17,850 nt of DNA from an uncultured Eggerthellaceae bacterium (GTDB lineage Bacteria > Actinomycetota > Coriobacteriia > Coriobacteriales > Eggerthellaceae). The notes below the pieces were generated by a model. That model saw nothing but the letters and a program-made list of their open reading frames with translations. It made no database searches and had not been told where the DNA came from. The stretch covers positions 1-17,850 of the forward strand of contig CAKTXN010000035.1 in NCBI GenBank assembly GCA_934630905.1, given 5' to 3'. How positions within the stretch are numbered: position 1 is the stretch's first letter; each line of letters begins with the position of its first letter. The translations under genes were made by a program, and so were the position numbers. Of this stretch, positions 7,906 to 14,604 are shown piece after piece.

Positions 7906-9153
7906 ATGCCGTTCACCATTGTCCGTCAAGACATAACCCGCATGAACGTTGACGCCATCGTTAACGCTGCGAATCCCCAGCTTGCAATGGGCGGCGGCGT
8001 GTGCGGCGCCATCTTCAAAGCCGCAGGCCCCACACAATTGCAGGCCGCCTGCAACAAAGTAGCGCCCATTGAAACGGGCGGAGCCGCAATCACGCCGGGA
8101 TTCGCTTTGCCGGCGCAGTTCGTCATCCACGCCGCGGGGCCCGTTTACTACCAGCAAGACGCCGCAGAAAGCGAGCGCCTGCTGCGCAGCGCCTACACAG
8201 AATCGCTCGCATTGGCGGCAGAAAACGATTGCGCGAGCATTGCCTTCCCGCTCATTTCAAGCGGCATTTTCGGCTATCCGAAAGCCGATGCCTTGCGCAT
8301 TGCCACTTGCGCCATCAGGGATTTCCTGGAAACGCACGACATGGACGTGTACCTGGCCATTTACGATCAGACGGCTTTCGAACTAAGCGAGCAGCTGCTG
8401 GGCGACGTCGAAAGCTACATTGACCAGAACTACGTGGACGAACATTTCATTGACCGTCCCCAGCGAGCCGCGCGCCTTTTGAGACCCTGGCGCCGCGGCG
8501 CGCAGATGGCAGGCGCAGCAAGGGTCACAACCTCGGTATCGATAACCGATGAAGAACGGACGGCAAGCGAAGGAGAGGCGGGGACCACCGATGCCGATGC
8601 CGCAACCTGCGAAGCGACCGACAAAGCAGTTACTGCCGCATTCGCTGACGCTGACGGCGATGCAACCGCAGTCGCAGCCACCGCATTCGCCGGCTCATTC
8701 CCTCTCGATGAACCCTTCACCTGCGCCGATGCCGCCATCACCGAAAGCCCGATACCTGATTTTGGCGCTGCACCCGCACCCACGGGGCTTGACGCCGTTA
8801 TCGAAAACCTGGACGAACCGTTCAACGCAACGCTTTTGCGTCTGATCGACGCCAAAGGCAAAACCGATGTCGAAGTCTACAAGCGCGCCAACATCAGCCG
8901 CAAGCTGTTCTCGAAAATCCGCACCGGCAAAGGGTACACACCCGGGAAACGAACAATCATCGCACTGGCAATCGCCCTGGATCTTTCCCTGGAAGAGACA
9001 AATGACCTGCTCGAACGCGCCGGCTACACGCTCTCCCACAGCCAGTTGTTCGACGTCATTGTGGAGTTCTTCATCGTACGCGGCAAATACGACATCTTCG
9101 AGATAAACGAAGTGCTCTTCAAGTACGACCAGCCTCTTTTGGGCGCAAGCTAA
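7906..9153 (+). CDS. Macrodomain protein with C-terminal helix-turn-helix-like domain
   Basis: 415 residues; AGGAG at 7895-7899 sits six bases before the ATG. Residues 1-165 are a macrodomain: VDAIVNAANPQLAMGGGV (15-32) is the adenine/ribose-binding stretch, and ISSGIFGYP (117-125) is the phosphate-binding loop. Macrodomains bind ADP-ribose, and many hydrolyse ADP-ribosyl marks or O-acetyl-ADP-ribose; which applies here cannot be read from sequence. Residues about 200-295 are an Ala/Asp/Thr/Glu-rich linker, probably disordered. Residues about 303-410 form a helical domain with an HTH-like segment (TDVEVYKRANISRKLFSKIR, then KRTIIALAIALDLSLEETNDLL), similar to the Xre-like C-termini found on some bacterial macrodomain proteins. 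DNA or partner binding by this part is inferred. The next gene, 259 bp downstream, encodes a vWA protein. Confidence 0.87.
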   Translation: MPFTIVRQDITRMNVDAIVNAANPQLAMGGGVCGAIFKAAGPTQLQAACNKVAPIETGGAAITPGFALPAQFVIHAAGPVYYQQDAAESERLLRSAYTESLALAAENDCASIAFPLISSGIFGYPKADALRIATCAIRDFLETHDMDVYLAIYDQTAFELSEQLLGDVESYIDQNYVDEHFIDRPQRAARLLRPWRRGAQMAGAARVTTSVSITDEERTASEGEAGTTDADAATCEATDKAVTAAFADADGDATAVAATAFAGSFPLDEPFTCADAAITESPIPDFGAAPAPTGLDAVIENLDEPFNATLLRLIDAKGKTDVEVYKRANISRKLFSKIRTGKGYTPGKRTIIALAIALDLSLEETNDLLERAGYTLSHSQLFDVIVEFFIVRGKYDIFEINEVLFKYDQPLLGAS

Positions 9154-9156
9154 AGT

Positions 9157-9194
9157 CGGAGCGCCGGGGCAGCGCGGCCTTGTCGGCGGCTCCG
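9157..9194 (+). terminator. GC-rich hairpin just after the macrodomain gene
   Basis: CGGAGCGCCG (from 9157) can pair with CGGCGGCTCCG (ending 9194) with one bulge, starting three bases after the stop codon. There is no T-run afterwards, so it is not a classic intrinsic terminator. It may only stabilise the 3' end. Confidence 0.3.
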
Positions 9195-9313
9195 CGCCGC
9201 TATCGCGCCGCCATCTTGTCCGGCACCAACGGCGCACCAACGCGTTCGCGCGCCAGAGACACCGCGCCGCCGCCATCGCCCGCCAGCAGCCCCGCGCCGC
9301 CGCCTTTCCCGAT

Positions 9314-9330
9314 GTCGCTTTGAAAGCGAC
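9314..9330. repeat. Perfect 8-bp inverted repeat upstream of the vWA gene
   Basis: GTCGCTTTGAAAGCGAC is two perfect 8-bp arms around a single G, 82 bp before the vWA start codon. It has the form of a dimeric regulator site. No nearby T-run supports a terminator. Confidence 0.35.
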
Positions 9331-9412
9331 CTGCAAGGGGGCCTCCTTCTCCATACTGGGAACTGCATTAAGGGAAACGATGCAAACGAACCCAAGACCA
9401 AGGAGGCTTGCC

Positions 9413-10087
9413 ATGAAGGCGAATGAGAAGGCAAACACGAAGACGAACCTAACCGAAGTTGCGTTCATTCTGGACAAAAGCGGCTCGATGAGCGGACTGG
9501 AAAAAGACACCATCGGCGGCTTCAATTCCATGCTTGAGCAGCAGAAAGAAGAGCGCGGCGAGTGTCGGATAACCACTGTGCTGTTCGACCACTACTACGA
9601 GCTGCTGCACGACCGCATTGACGTGCGCGCCGTAGCGCCCATCACCGAGCGGGAGTATCGCGTGGGCGGCTCCACCGCGCTGCTTGACGCCATTGGACGC
9701 ACTATCAACAAAATTGCGGCGGCGCAGAAAAGCACCGCGAAGGAGTACCGCGCCGACAAGGTCCTGTTCGTGATCATTACCGACGGCGAGGAAAACTCAA
9801 GTCGCGAATTCTCCGCGCACAAGGTGAAAAAGATGATCGAGCAGCAAAAAGAGCGCTACGGCTGGGAGTTTATTTTCCTGGGCGCGAACATCGACGCCGT
9901 TGAAACCGCAGGTCATTTTGGCATCGACGCTGATTGCGCCGTGGATTACGTGCCCGACGGCGAAGGTACCGAGCTCAATTTCGCCGTTATGGGCAAGGCA
10001 ATAAGCTCGCTTCGCGCGGACGGGTGCATCCCCGTAAGCTGCCTTGAGGAAATCAGGACTGACATGCGCGAACGCGGGAAGAAGTAG
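9413..10087 (+). CDS. von Willebrand factor A (vWA) domain protein
   Basis: 224 residues from the ATG at 9413, chosen because AAGGAGG (9400-9406) lies six bases upstream. In-frame upstream starts, such as 9380, lack such a site and would add an Arg/Pro-rich leader. The domain has a complete MIDAS metal site: DKSGS (Asp21, Ser23, Ser25), Thr88 in GGSTALLDA and Asp124 in IITDGEENS. Soluble bacterial vWA proteins of this size bind Mg2+ and protein partners, often as co-factors of AAA+ ATPases, TerD-type stress systems or defence systems; none of these partners is visible here. There is no signal peptide or membrane segment, so it is cytoplasmic. It follows the macrodomain gene in the same direction after a 259-bp gap and is probably transcribed separately. 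It converges on the peptidase gene to its right. Confidence 0.85.
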   Translation: MKANEKANTKTNLTEVAFILDKSGSMSGLEKDTIGGFNSMLEQQKEERGECRITTVLFDHYYELLHDRIDVRAVAPITEREYRVGGSTALLDAIGRTINKIAAAQKSTAKEYRADKVLFVIITDGEENSSREFSAHKVKKMIEQQKERYGWEFIFLGANIDAVETAGHFGIDADCAVDYVPDGEGTELNFAVMGKAISSLRADGCIPVSCLEEIRTDMRERGKK

Positions 10088-10104
10088 GCGCGGGAAGGCG
10101 CGGC

Positions 10105-10167
10105 GCGGCGACCGGCGAGCGCGGGCAGCGGCGACCGGCGAGCGCGGGCAGCGGCGACCGGCGAGCG
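10105..10167. repeat. Tandem repeat of a 23-bp GC-rich unit, about 2.7 copies
   Basis: The unit begins GCGGCGACCGGCGAGCG and continues CGGGCA. It is repeated exactly at 10105-10127 and 10128-10150, with a partial third copy at 10151-10167. It lies in the spacer between the convergent vWA and peptidase genes and has no visible coding role. Confidence 0.85.
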
Positions 10168-10346
10168 AAGACGGCGGGTTGCAGGTTGCGACAGCCGGCG
10201 CGTCCGGCACGGTCGGCGGATTGCGAGCGGGCTTCATGGCAGCGGCGGGCACGGCGGGTTGCGCCTTCCGACAGCAGCGCCCGGCACGTGACTCGATTCG
10301 CAACGCCGCACGCGCCTTCCAGCAGTGCCCGACGCAGGAAGGCGCT

Positions 10347-11687
10347 CTATGCCAGCGAGTAGGCGTAGAGCGTCTTCGTCTGCCCTGCAATCGTTTGCGC
10401 AGGCCAGCTCACCGCCGAGCGCTCCGCCGAGAACGGGTCGTTCACCACAACATCGCCCGCGCTATCCAGACCAGCAAGCACGATAAAATGCCCGCCCGTG
10501 GTGAAATCGCCCGGACCCACATTGCAGATAATGACCTCGCCCGCAGAAAGCGCCGACGTGATGGAATCCGAGGAAACGGAAAGCTGACGACAGTTCAATC
10601 CCAGCTCAGAAGCACAATTCGTAAGGAACGCCGCGTCGGTACCGTTGAAGAAATCCATGTACCCTCCGCGTGCCGCCATAACGCCCAAGTCGTATGGCGA
10701 TCGGTCGGATGCGCCCGTAAGCCCCTGGTACACCATGGCAAGCGACGTGGGGCAGCACCCCGTAAGTGCAAACGTGGTGTTGCAGTAGAGAGTGTAGCCC
10801 CAGCGCTCGTCCCACTGGTACAAGCGCGGCACGCGGCCGTCCCACCCCGACGAGCACGATCCCGCCTGGTCAGAGGGGTAGCAATCGGGCCAATTTCGCA
10901 CGAAGGGGCGCGCCTGCGGTTCTGTCGCCGCTAGCTTCAGCAACTTGTATTGCACCGAAGAGCCGTCCACCGCGTAGCAATCAATGTGAGAGACAATCCA
11001 CGCGGCGTCCGCGTCTGTTTCGGCGGCGGTCATCAATGCTTCGGCGTAATCATCCTCAAGCCAGGAAAACACCTGGTCACGGTATGTTTCGATGTCAACT
11101 TGCGATTCCTCGGCCACTGGCGTTGCGGAAGCCGCCGGGGCAGAAGCGGCAGACGAAGACTCCGGATCCGAGCATCCACGCACAACCAATATGGTAGCGA
11201 CAACAAGAATCAAGAGCACTGCGCCGATAATCCGCAGGTCAATGCCGAAAAGCATTGGCGCCGCCGACATAGAACGAGCGGAGCGCGCGGGTGCCGAAGC
11301 ACGCGAGGATGGGCGCGCTGAAGGGCGTTCAGCGCTGCGCGATGTCCCCGACGCAGGTGCAGACAGGCGCGCCGAGGAGCGCGAAGGGGCCGCAGGTGCA
11401 GACAGGCGCGGTGCCGGGCGCGCGCGCCGTTGCGCAGCAGGGCGCGCTGTTTTCCCAGGTCGGCAGTCCGTCCCCGGACGACGCGAAGCAGCCCCAGGTC
11501 GATGCTCCATTCCCGGACGGGACGCAGCGCCTTCTTGACGCCCAACCCTCGAGCGCTGCCCCATATCCCCGCGACACGCCGCGCCTTGCCGCTCGCCAAC
11601 CGAGCGCTCCGAAGCAACACGCTTCCGAGGCGCCGCCCTTCGCTGCCCCTCAATCTGACGCTTATTGTTGTTATCGCTGTTCATCAT
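10347..11687 (-). CDS. Membrane-anchored C39-family cysteine peptidase-like protein with long basic N-terminal tail
   Basis: 446 residues from the ATG at 11685-11687 (a second Met follows directly). The frame stays open upstream to 11936, but that part is AT-rich intergenic DNA. Residues 1-145 are low complexity, full of Arg, Ala, Ser and Pro, presumably disordered and cytoplasmic. Residues about 147-169 (LFGIDLRIIGAVLLILVVAT) are one membrane helix, leaving the rest outside. The C-terminal domain is peptidase C39-like: TLYCNTTFALTGCCPTSLAM holds the presumed catalytic Cys311, GGHFIVLAG the His400 and VVVNDPF the Asn/Asp at 416-417. Where relatives have CGPTS this protein has CCPTS, a Gly-to-Cys change next to the nucleophile. 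The likely role is cleavage of an extracytoplasmic peptide or isopeptide bond; the substrate is unknown. No transporter or bacteriocin gene is adjacent, so a peptide-exporter role is unlikely. Confidence 0.8.
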   Translation of the reverse strand: MMNSDNNNKRQIEGQRRAAPRKRVASERSVGERQGAACRGDMGQRSRVGRQEGAASRPGMEHRPGAASRRPGTDCRPGKTARPAAQRRARPAPRLSAPAAPSRSSARLSAPASGTSRSAERPSARPSSRASAPARSARSMSAAPMLFGIDLRIIGAVLLILVVATILVVRGCSDPESSSAASAPAASATPVAEESQVDIETYRDQVFSWLEDDYAEALMTAAETDADAAWIVSHIDCYAVDGSSVQYKLLKLAATEPQARPFVRNWPDCYPSDQAGSCSSGWDGRVPRLYQWDERWGYTLYCNTTFALTGCCPTSLAMVYQGLTGASDRSPYDLGVMAARGGYMDFFNGTDAAFLTNCASELGLNCRQLSVSSDSITSALSAGEVIICNVGPGDFTTGGHFIVLAGLDSAGDVVVNDPFSAERSAVSWPAQTIAGQTKTLYAYSLA

Positions 11688-11693
11688 GCGCTC

Positions 11694-11699
11694 ACTATA
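11694..11699 (-). promoter_or_regulatory. Candidate -10 box placed for a leaderless peptidase transcript
   Basis: On the minus strand TATAGT lies six bases before the ATG at 11687. Transcription would then start at or very near the start codon, consistent with the lack of a good Shine-Dalgarno sequence. No convincing -35 hexamer is seen. Confidence 0.3.
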
Positions 11700-11765
11700 C
11701 GACACGGCAAGCAGCACCGCCGCTTGCAAACGCGAAAAAGCTGCATGATGTTGAAAAAATGCCCT

Positions 11766-11957
11766 TGAATTCGAAGTTGTGATAGATTGGAAGTAGGTCA
11801 GAAGCGCGAAACGAGTCATTTTCAGCAAACACGCGGATTGCGGAAAATTCGCATTTCTAAATACCCAGTTCAAAGTTATTCTCAATTGAAGCATATTGCA
11901 GCATCGGACCAAAAATGAATTTTGACCTACTTCCAACCTACATCAACTTCGAATTTC
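11766..11957. repeat. Widely spaced imperfect inverted repeat upstream of the peptidase gene
   Basis: The left arm from 11766 reads TGAATTCGAAGTTG and continues to TTGGAAGTAGGTCA, ending at 11800. The right arm, read on the minus strand from 11957, gives TGAAATTCGAAGTTG and continues to the identical TTGGAAGTAGGTCA. The arms are about 35 nt with a few mismatches and indels, and enclose about 120 bp of AT-rich DNA. This could be a small MITE-like insertion of about 190 bp, or a pair of regulator sites for the divergent upstream region of the peptidase gene. Confidence 0.65.
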
Positions 11958-12412
11958 AGCCCCAAAATTCAACAACATGCCCCAGAAACGAAAAAAGGGG
12001 CGAGAAGAAGGAGATAGGGGGTCAGAAAGAGGCGATGCCGGGAACAAGAGAGAAGCGAAAAACGCTGCGAGATAACAAGGAGCAAGCGAAGGAACGGCAC
12101 GACAGCAGCATGAGACAAGCAAGGGAACGCGGCAGGATGCAATAATCGAGACAAGAAAACGGGAGCGAAAAAAACCGCTGCGTTCACAAACAATGCCTTG
12201 CCCGAACCTCCCTTTCGAAGTCCAAGAAAAGCATCACGCGCAAACACAGCGGTCCAACTCATAAAGAAAGCTAAAACGTCCGGCTTGCAGGCACCGGAAC
12301 ATAAACCCATACGCCCACGAAGCTAACACGCAGAAACTAAAACTGCTCACGAGCAATGCATTCGCAAAGGGAACTGAACATCCGTAACGCTCGCGGTCAG
12401 CACACTACACTC
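11958..12412. other. Non-coding spacer, purine-rich on the plus strand
   Basis: Between about 11990 and 12180 the plus strand is rich in A and G, and frames here translate to Lys/Arg/Glu-rich or, on minus, Phe/Leu-rich low-complexity peptides without ribosome-binding sites. AGCGAAAAACGCTGCG near 12055 and a related GAGCGAAAAAAACCGCTGCG near 12161 are two copies of one short motif, each with self-complementary ends. No gene or RNA is recognised. Confidence 0.5.
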
Positions 12413-12775
12413 CTAGTGAGCGCATGCCTGGTCAAGCGACATTTCCACCGCTTTGCCGTCCATGAGCACCTTGATGGCGTCGCCGGCGATAGGCTGCGTC
12501 TGCTCCAGATACACCTTCACGCCACCGTTCGTGAAACGCGTGAACGGCGGAACGCCCATGCCCGCCGCAATGATGGCATCAATGCCCAGGCTCAACGCGA
12601 AATCAATAACGCCGCCGCAACCGACTTCATCGTGATCAACGTTCGGCACAACCTGAACGTCGGTTACCTCGTTGCCCTCGATAGTGGCAACCGTGAAGAA
12701 CGCACAATGTCCGAAGTGGCCGCTGCGCTGAGCGTTCAGGCCAAACGGGGTATCGCAAGGTACTGCAACTTTCAT
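12413..12775 (-). CDS. NifX/NifB-type iron-molybdenum cofactor-binding domain protein
   Basis: 120 residues forming a single dinitrogenase iron-molybdenum cofactor (Nitro_FeMo-Co) domain. AAGGAGG (12781-12787 on the minus strand) lies five bases before the ATG. Typical family features are the N-terminal MKVAVPCDT, then SGHFGHCAFFTV (His20, His23, Cys24) and GIDAIIAAGMGVPPFTRFTNGGVKVY (64-89) with its Gly-rich turn. An extra Cys53 lies in EVGCGGVIDF. In nitrogenase organisms such domains carry Fe-S or FeMo-cofactor precursors. Small stand-alone members are common in anaerobes without nitrogenase and probably bind metal clusters in other contexts. No nif gene is visible, so the second option is preferred. 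The gene stands alone; repeat B lies about 125 bp upstream. Confidence 0.85.
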   Translation of the reverse strand: MKVAVPCDTPFGLNAQRSGHFGHCAFFTVATIEGNEVTDVQVVPNVDHDEVGCGGVIDFALSLGIDAIIAAGMGVPPFTRFTNGGVKVYLEQTQPIAGDAIKVLMDGKAVEMSLDQACAH

Positions 12776-12899
12776 GAAAACCTCCTTGGTTTAATTCCGA
12801 AATTTTTTACGGGTTTATATTACTCCTGTCACGCAAAAAGCGCAAAGGTGCGGCGTAGACGGAATTCCAGTAATCGCCAGTGGCATCGCGAAGGGGCGG

Positions 12900-13116
12900 T
12901 TGTTGCGAAAACGCCCCCGAATTCGGGCAAACGCACGATAATCGGTGGTCGCAAGGCGCAAATCGGGCCGTTTTCCGGCATGCGGGACGAAACGAGGAAA
13001 ACGCTCCGACAAAACCCCAGTTCAGAGAATTGCGCGACTGAGGCACGCCTCCCTGCCGAATCGCCGACCACCGATTATCGTCGATTTGCCCGAATTCGCC
13101 CCCTCTTTTCCAACAA
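12900..13116 (+). repeat. Palindrome-ended dispersed repeat, diverged copy B (217 bp)
   Basis: The 52-nt ends at 12900-12951 and 13065-13116 are inverted repeats: both read TTGTTG at the outside, share CGAATTCGGGCAAA, and end CGATAATCGGTGGTCG at the inside. The centre carries CAAAACCCCAG (13010-13020) and a following CAGT/ACTG pairing (13018-13021 with 13037-13040), as in copies A1 and A2. The right end shares TATCGTCGATTTGC with A2. Length, layout and core agree with the A copies, while most other positions differ, so it is a diverged member of the same family. Confidence 0.75.
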
Positions 13117-13458
13117 GGGGGGTGTCGCCAATGCGGGAGGAGGAGCAATTCGTCCCGATTTGGATCAAGGACGTGCGTAGAGGGGCAACGCCGTACCCGC
13201 ACCAATCCAGCAGCAGAGCAGCGGCAGACGCAAGGCCTCACGCAGTCGCCGCAAGCAAACGGCTGCGAAGGCGAAGGGGGGCGGGCCACACACCGCGCCG
13301 CTCCCCCGCCACGCGCGCACCGCACCTGCACCGCCGCGCCGCTTCCCCACCGCACCCGCACCACCAGCGCCTCCGCCGTCAACGCCCAACGAGCACCGCA
13401 CAGCAAAAATCGCGGCTTCCCCTTCCCCAACTTCGCCGCATAGAGTAAAGTGCACCGC
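13117..13458. other. GC-rich intergenic spacer upstream of the TauE/SafE permease gene
   Basis: No gene recognised. The second half of the plus strand is a run of CGC/CCG/CAC-rich sequence giving Arg/Ala/His/Pro-rich translations. TAAAGT at 13446-13451 lies seven bases before the ATG at 13459 and could be a -10 box for a leaderless transcript. Confidence 0.4.
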
Positions 13459-14268
13459 ATGGATTTTTTCGCACTCATATCTTCAATCGTGACCGCCGAT
13501 GGACTCATTCCCTGGTGGGGCATTCTCGTAATCATCGGGGGATCGTTCCTGGCAGGGTACGTGGACTCGATTGCCGGCGGCGGCGGCCTGATTGCCCTGC
13601 CCGCGTTCGCCGTTGCGGGACTGCCGCTTCACCTGGCCATTGGCACGAACAAGGTCTCGTCCGCCATGGGTACCATCGTTGCCACCGTGAAATACGCGCG
13701 GCAAGGTTACATGGTGGCGTGGCTGTGCGCGCCGTGCGTGGTGGTTGCGCTCATCGGGTCGGACATCGGCGCGAACCTGAGCCTTTTGGCGTCTGACAAC
13801 TTCCTGCGCATTTTCATGCTGATCGTTATCCCCATTGCGGGCTTTTACGTGCTGCGCCACAAAGACCTGGGGCAAGCCGACGCCGACTGGTCGCGCCGGA
13901 AAACGCTCACGATTTGCCTGGCAGTTTCGCTGGTCATTGGTGCATACGACGGCTTCTACGGCCCTGGCACCGGCACGTTTCTCATGCTGCTGCTCACCAG
14001 CGTTGGCGGCTTGGGAGCCCGCCGCGCGGCGGGCGTGACGAAATGCGTGAACCTGACCACGAACCTAACCGCGCTGGCTGTCTTCGCTTATAACGGAACA
14101 TGCCTGTTCCCGCTGGGAATCATTGGCGGCTTGTTCAATATGGCAGGCAGCTACATTGGCTCAACGCAATTTACGGAGAAGGGAAGCGCCATCGTGCGTC
14201 CCATCATGCTTGTTGTGCTGGTGCTCTTTGCGATTCGCCTGATCTCCGAGCTGGTTACCCAGGTGTAA
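13459..14268 (+). CDS. TauE/SafE-family membrane permease (putative sulfite/sulfonate or small-anion exporter)
   Basis: 269 residues from the ATG at 13459; a GTG at 13450 in the same frame is a possible alternative, and neither has a strong Shine-Dalgarno sequence. The protein is hydrophobic throughout, with about eight membrane segments in two halves. Family motifs are clear: GSFLAGYVDSIAGGGGLIALPAF near the N-terminus, LAIGTNKVSSAMGT shortly after, and in the second half GAYDGFYGPGTGTFLML and GVTKCVNLTTNLTAL. This internal duplication with Gly-rich loops defines TauE/SafE (DUF81) permeases, some of which export sulfite, sulfoacetate or related anions. The substrate here is unknown because no sulfur-metabolism gene is adjacent. 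The protein is inner-membrane and probably monocistronic, with a long non-coding stretch on both sides. Confidence 0.9.
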   Translation: MDFFALISSIVTADGLIPWWGILVIIGGSFLAGYVDSIAGGGGLIALPAFAVAGLPLHLAIGTNKVSSAMGTIVATVKYARQGYMVAWLCAPCVVVALIGSDIGANLSLLASDNFLRIFMLIVIPIAGFYVLRHKDLGQADADWSRRKTLTICLAVSLVIGAYDGFYGPGTGTFLMLLLTSVGGLGARRAAGVTKCVNLTTNLTALAVFAYNGTCLFPLGIIGGLFNMAGSYIGSTQFTEKGSAIVRPIMLVVLVLFAIRLISELVTQV

Positions 14269-14604
14269 GCGCCGCGCGACAGCCCCTTCAGTCGGCCCTG
14301 AGCACTGGGTGCCGCCGCAGTCACCACGCCGACGCCGCCCGAATGCTTCCCCTGAGCCCCGAACGCCGCCGCTCTTCCGCCGGCACACCGCCGCACTGCC
14401 GCGCTGGCGACACCGCCCTTCCCTTGCGCTCCAGAAACCCACAGAACGCCGCAAAAAAAGCGCGCGAACGACTTCGCACACAACAAAACGTGGCTTCTCC
14501 GTGAAAAAAGCACGGCGTGTATGCGGCGCGCCTCGTAAAATGGCACAATAGGATGATATGTAAAAATGCCCTTAATACGCAGCATTTGATTTAAAGGAGC
14601 ACTC
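14269..14604. other. Intergenic region holding the promoter of the FHA-PP2C-FtsW operon
   Basis: The first part is GC-rich and featureless; the last 80 bases turn AT-rich, as expected for a promoter. AAATGC and GCATTT flank a 12-nt spacer shortly before the ribosome-binding site and could form a weak 5' hairpin. No confident -35/-10 pair could be chosen. There is no gene here: frames are Arg/Pro/Ala-rich and lack ribosome-binding sites. Confidence 0.4.

Noticed and set aside
9320..9412. Longer N-terminus for the vWA protein
   Set aside because: The strong AAGGAGG before 9413 decides the start. The upstream extension overlaps an inverted repeat and is not vWA-like.
10044..10934. A 296-codon plus-strand frame overlapping the vWA and peptidase genes
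   Set aside because: Arg/Ala-rich translation of GC-rich tandem repeats, and then antisense to the peptidase domain.
11688..11936. N-terminal extension of the peptidase to 11936
   Set aside because: The extension covers AT-rich intergenic DNA including part of an inverted repeat, and there is no ribosome-binding site at its ATG.
11915..12310. Small frames on both strands in the purine-rich spacer
   Set aside because: Low-complexity translations (Lys/Arg/Glu-rich on plus, Phe/Leu-rich on minus), no ribosome-binding sites and no domains.
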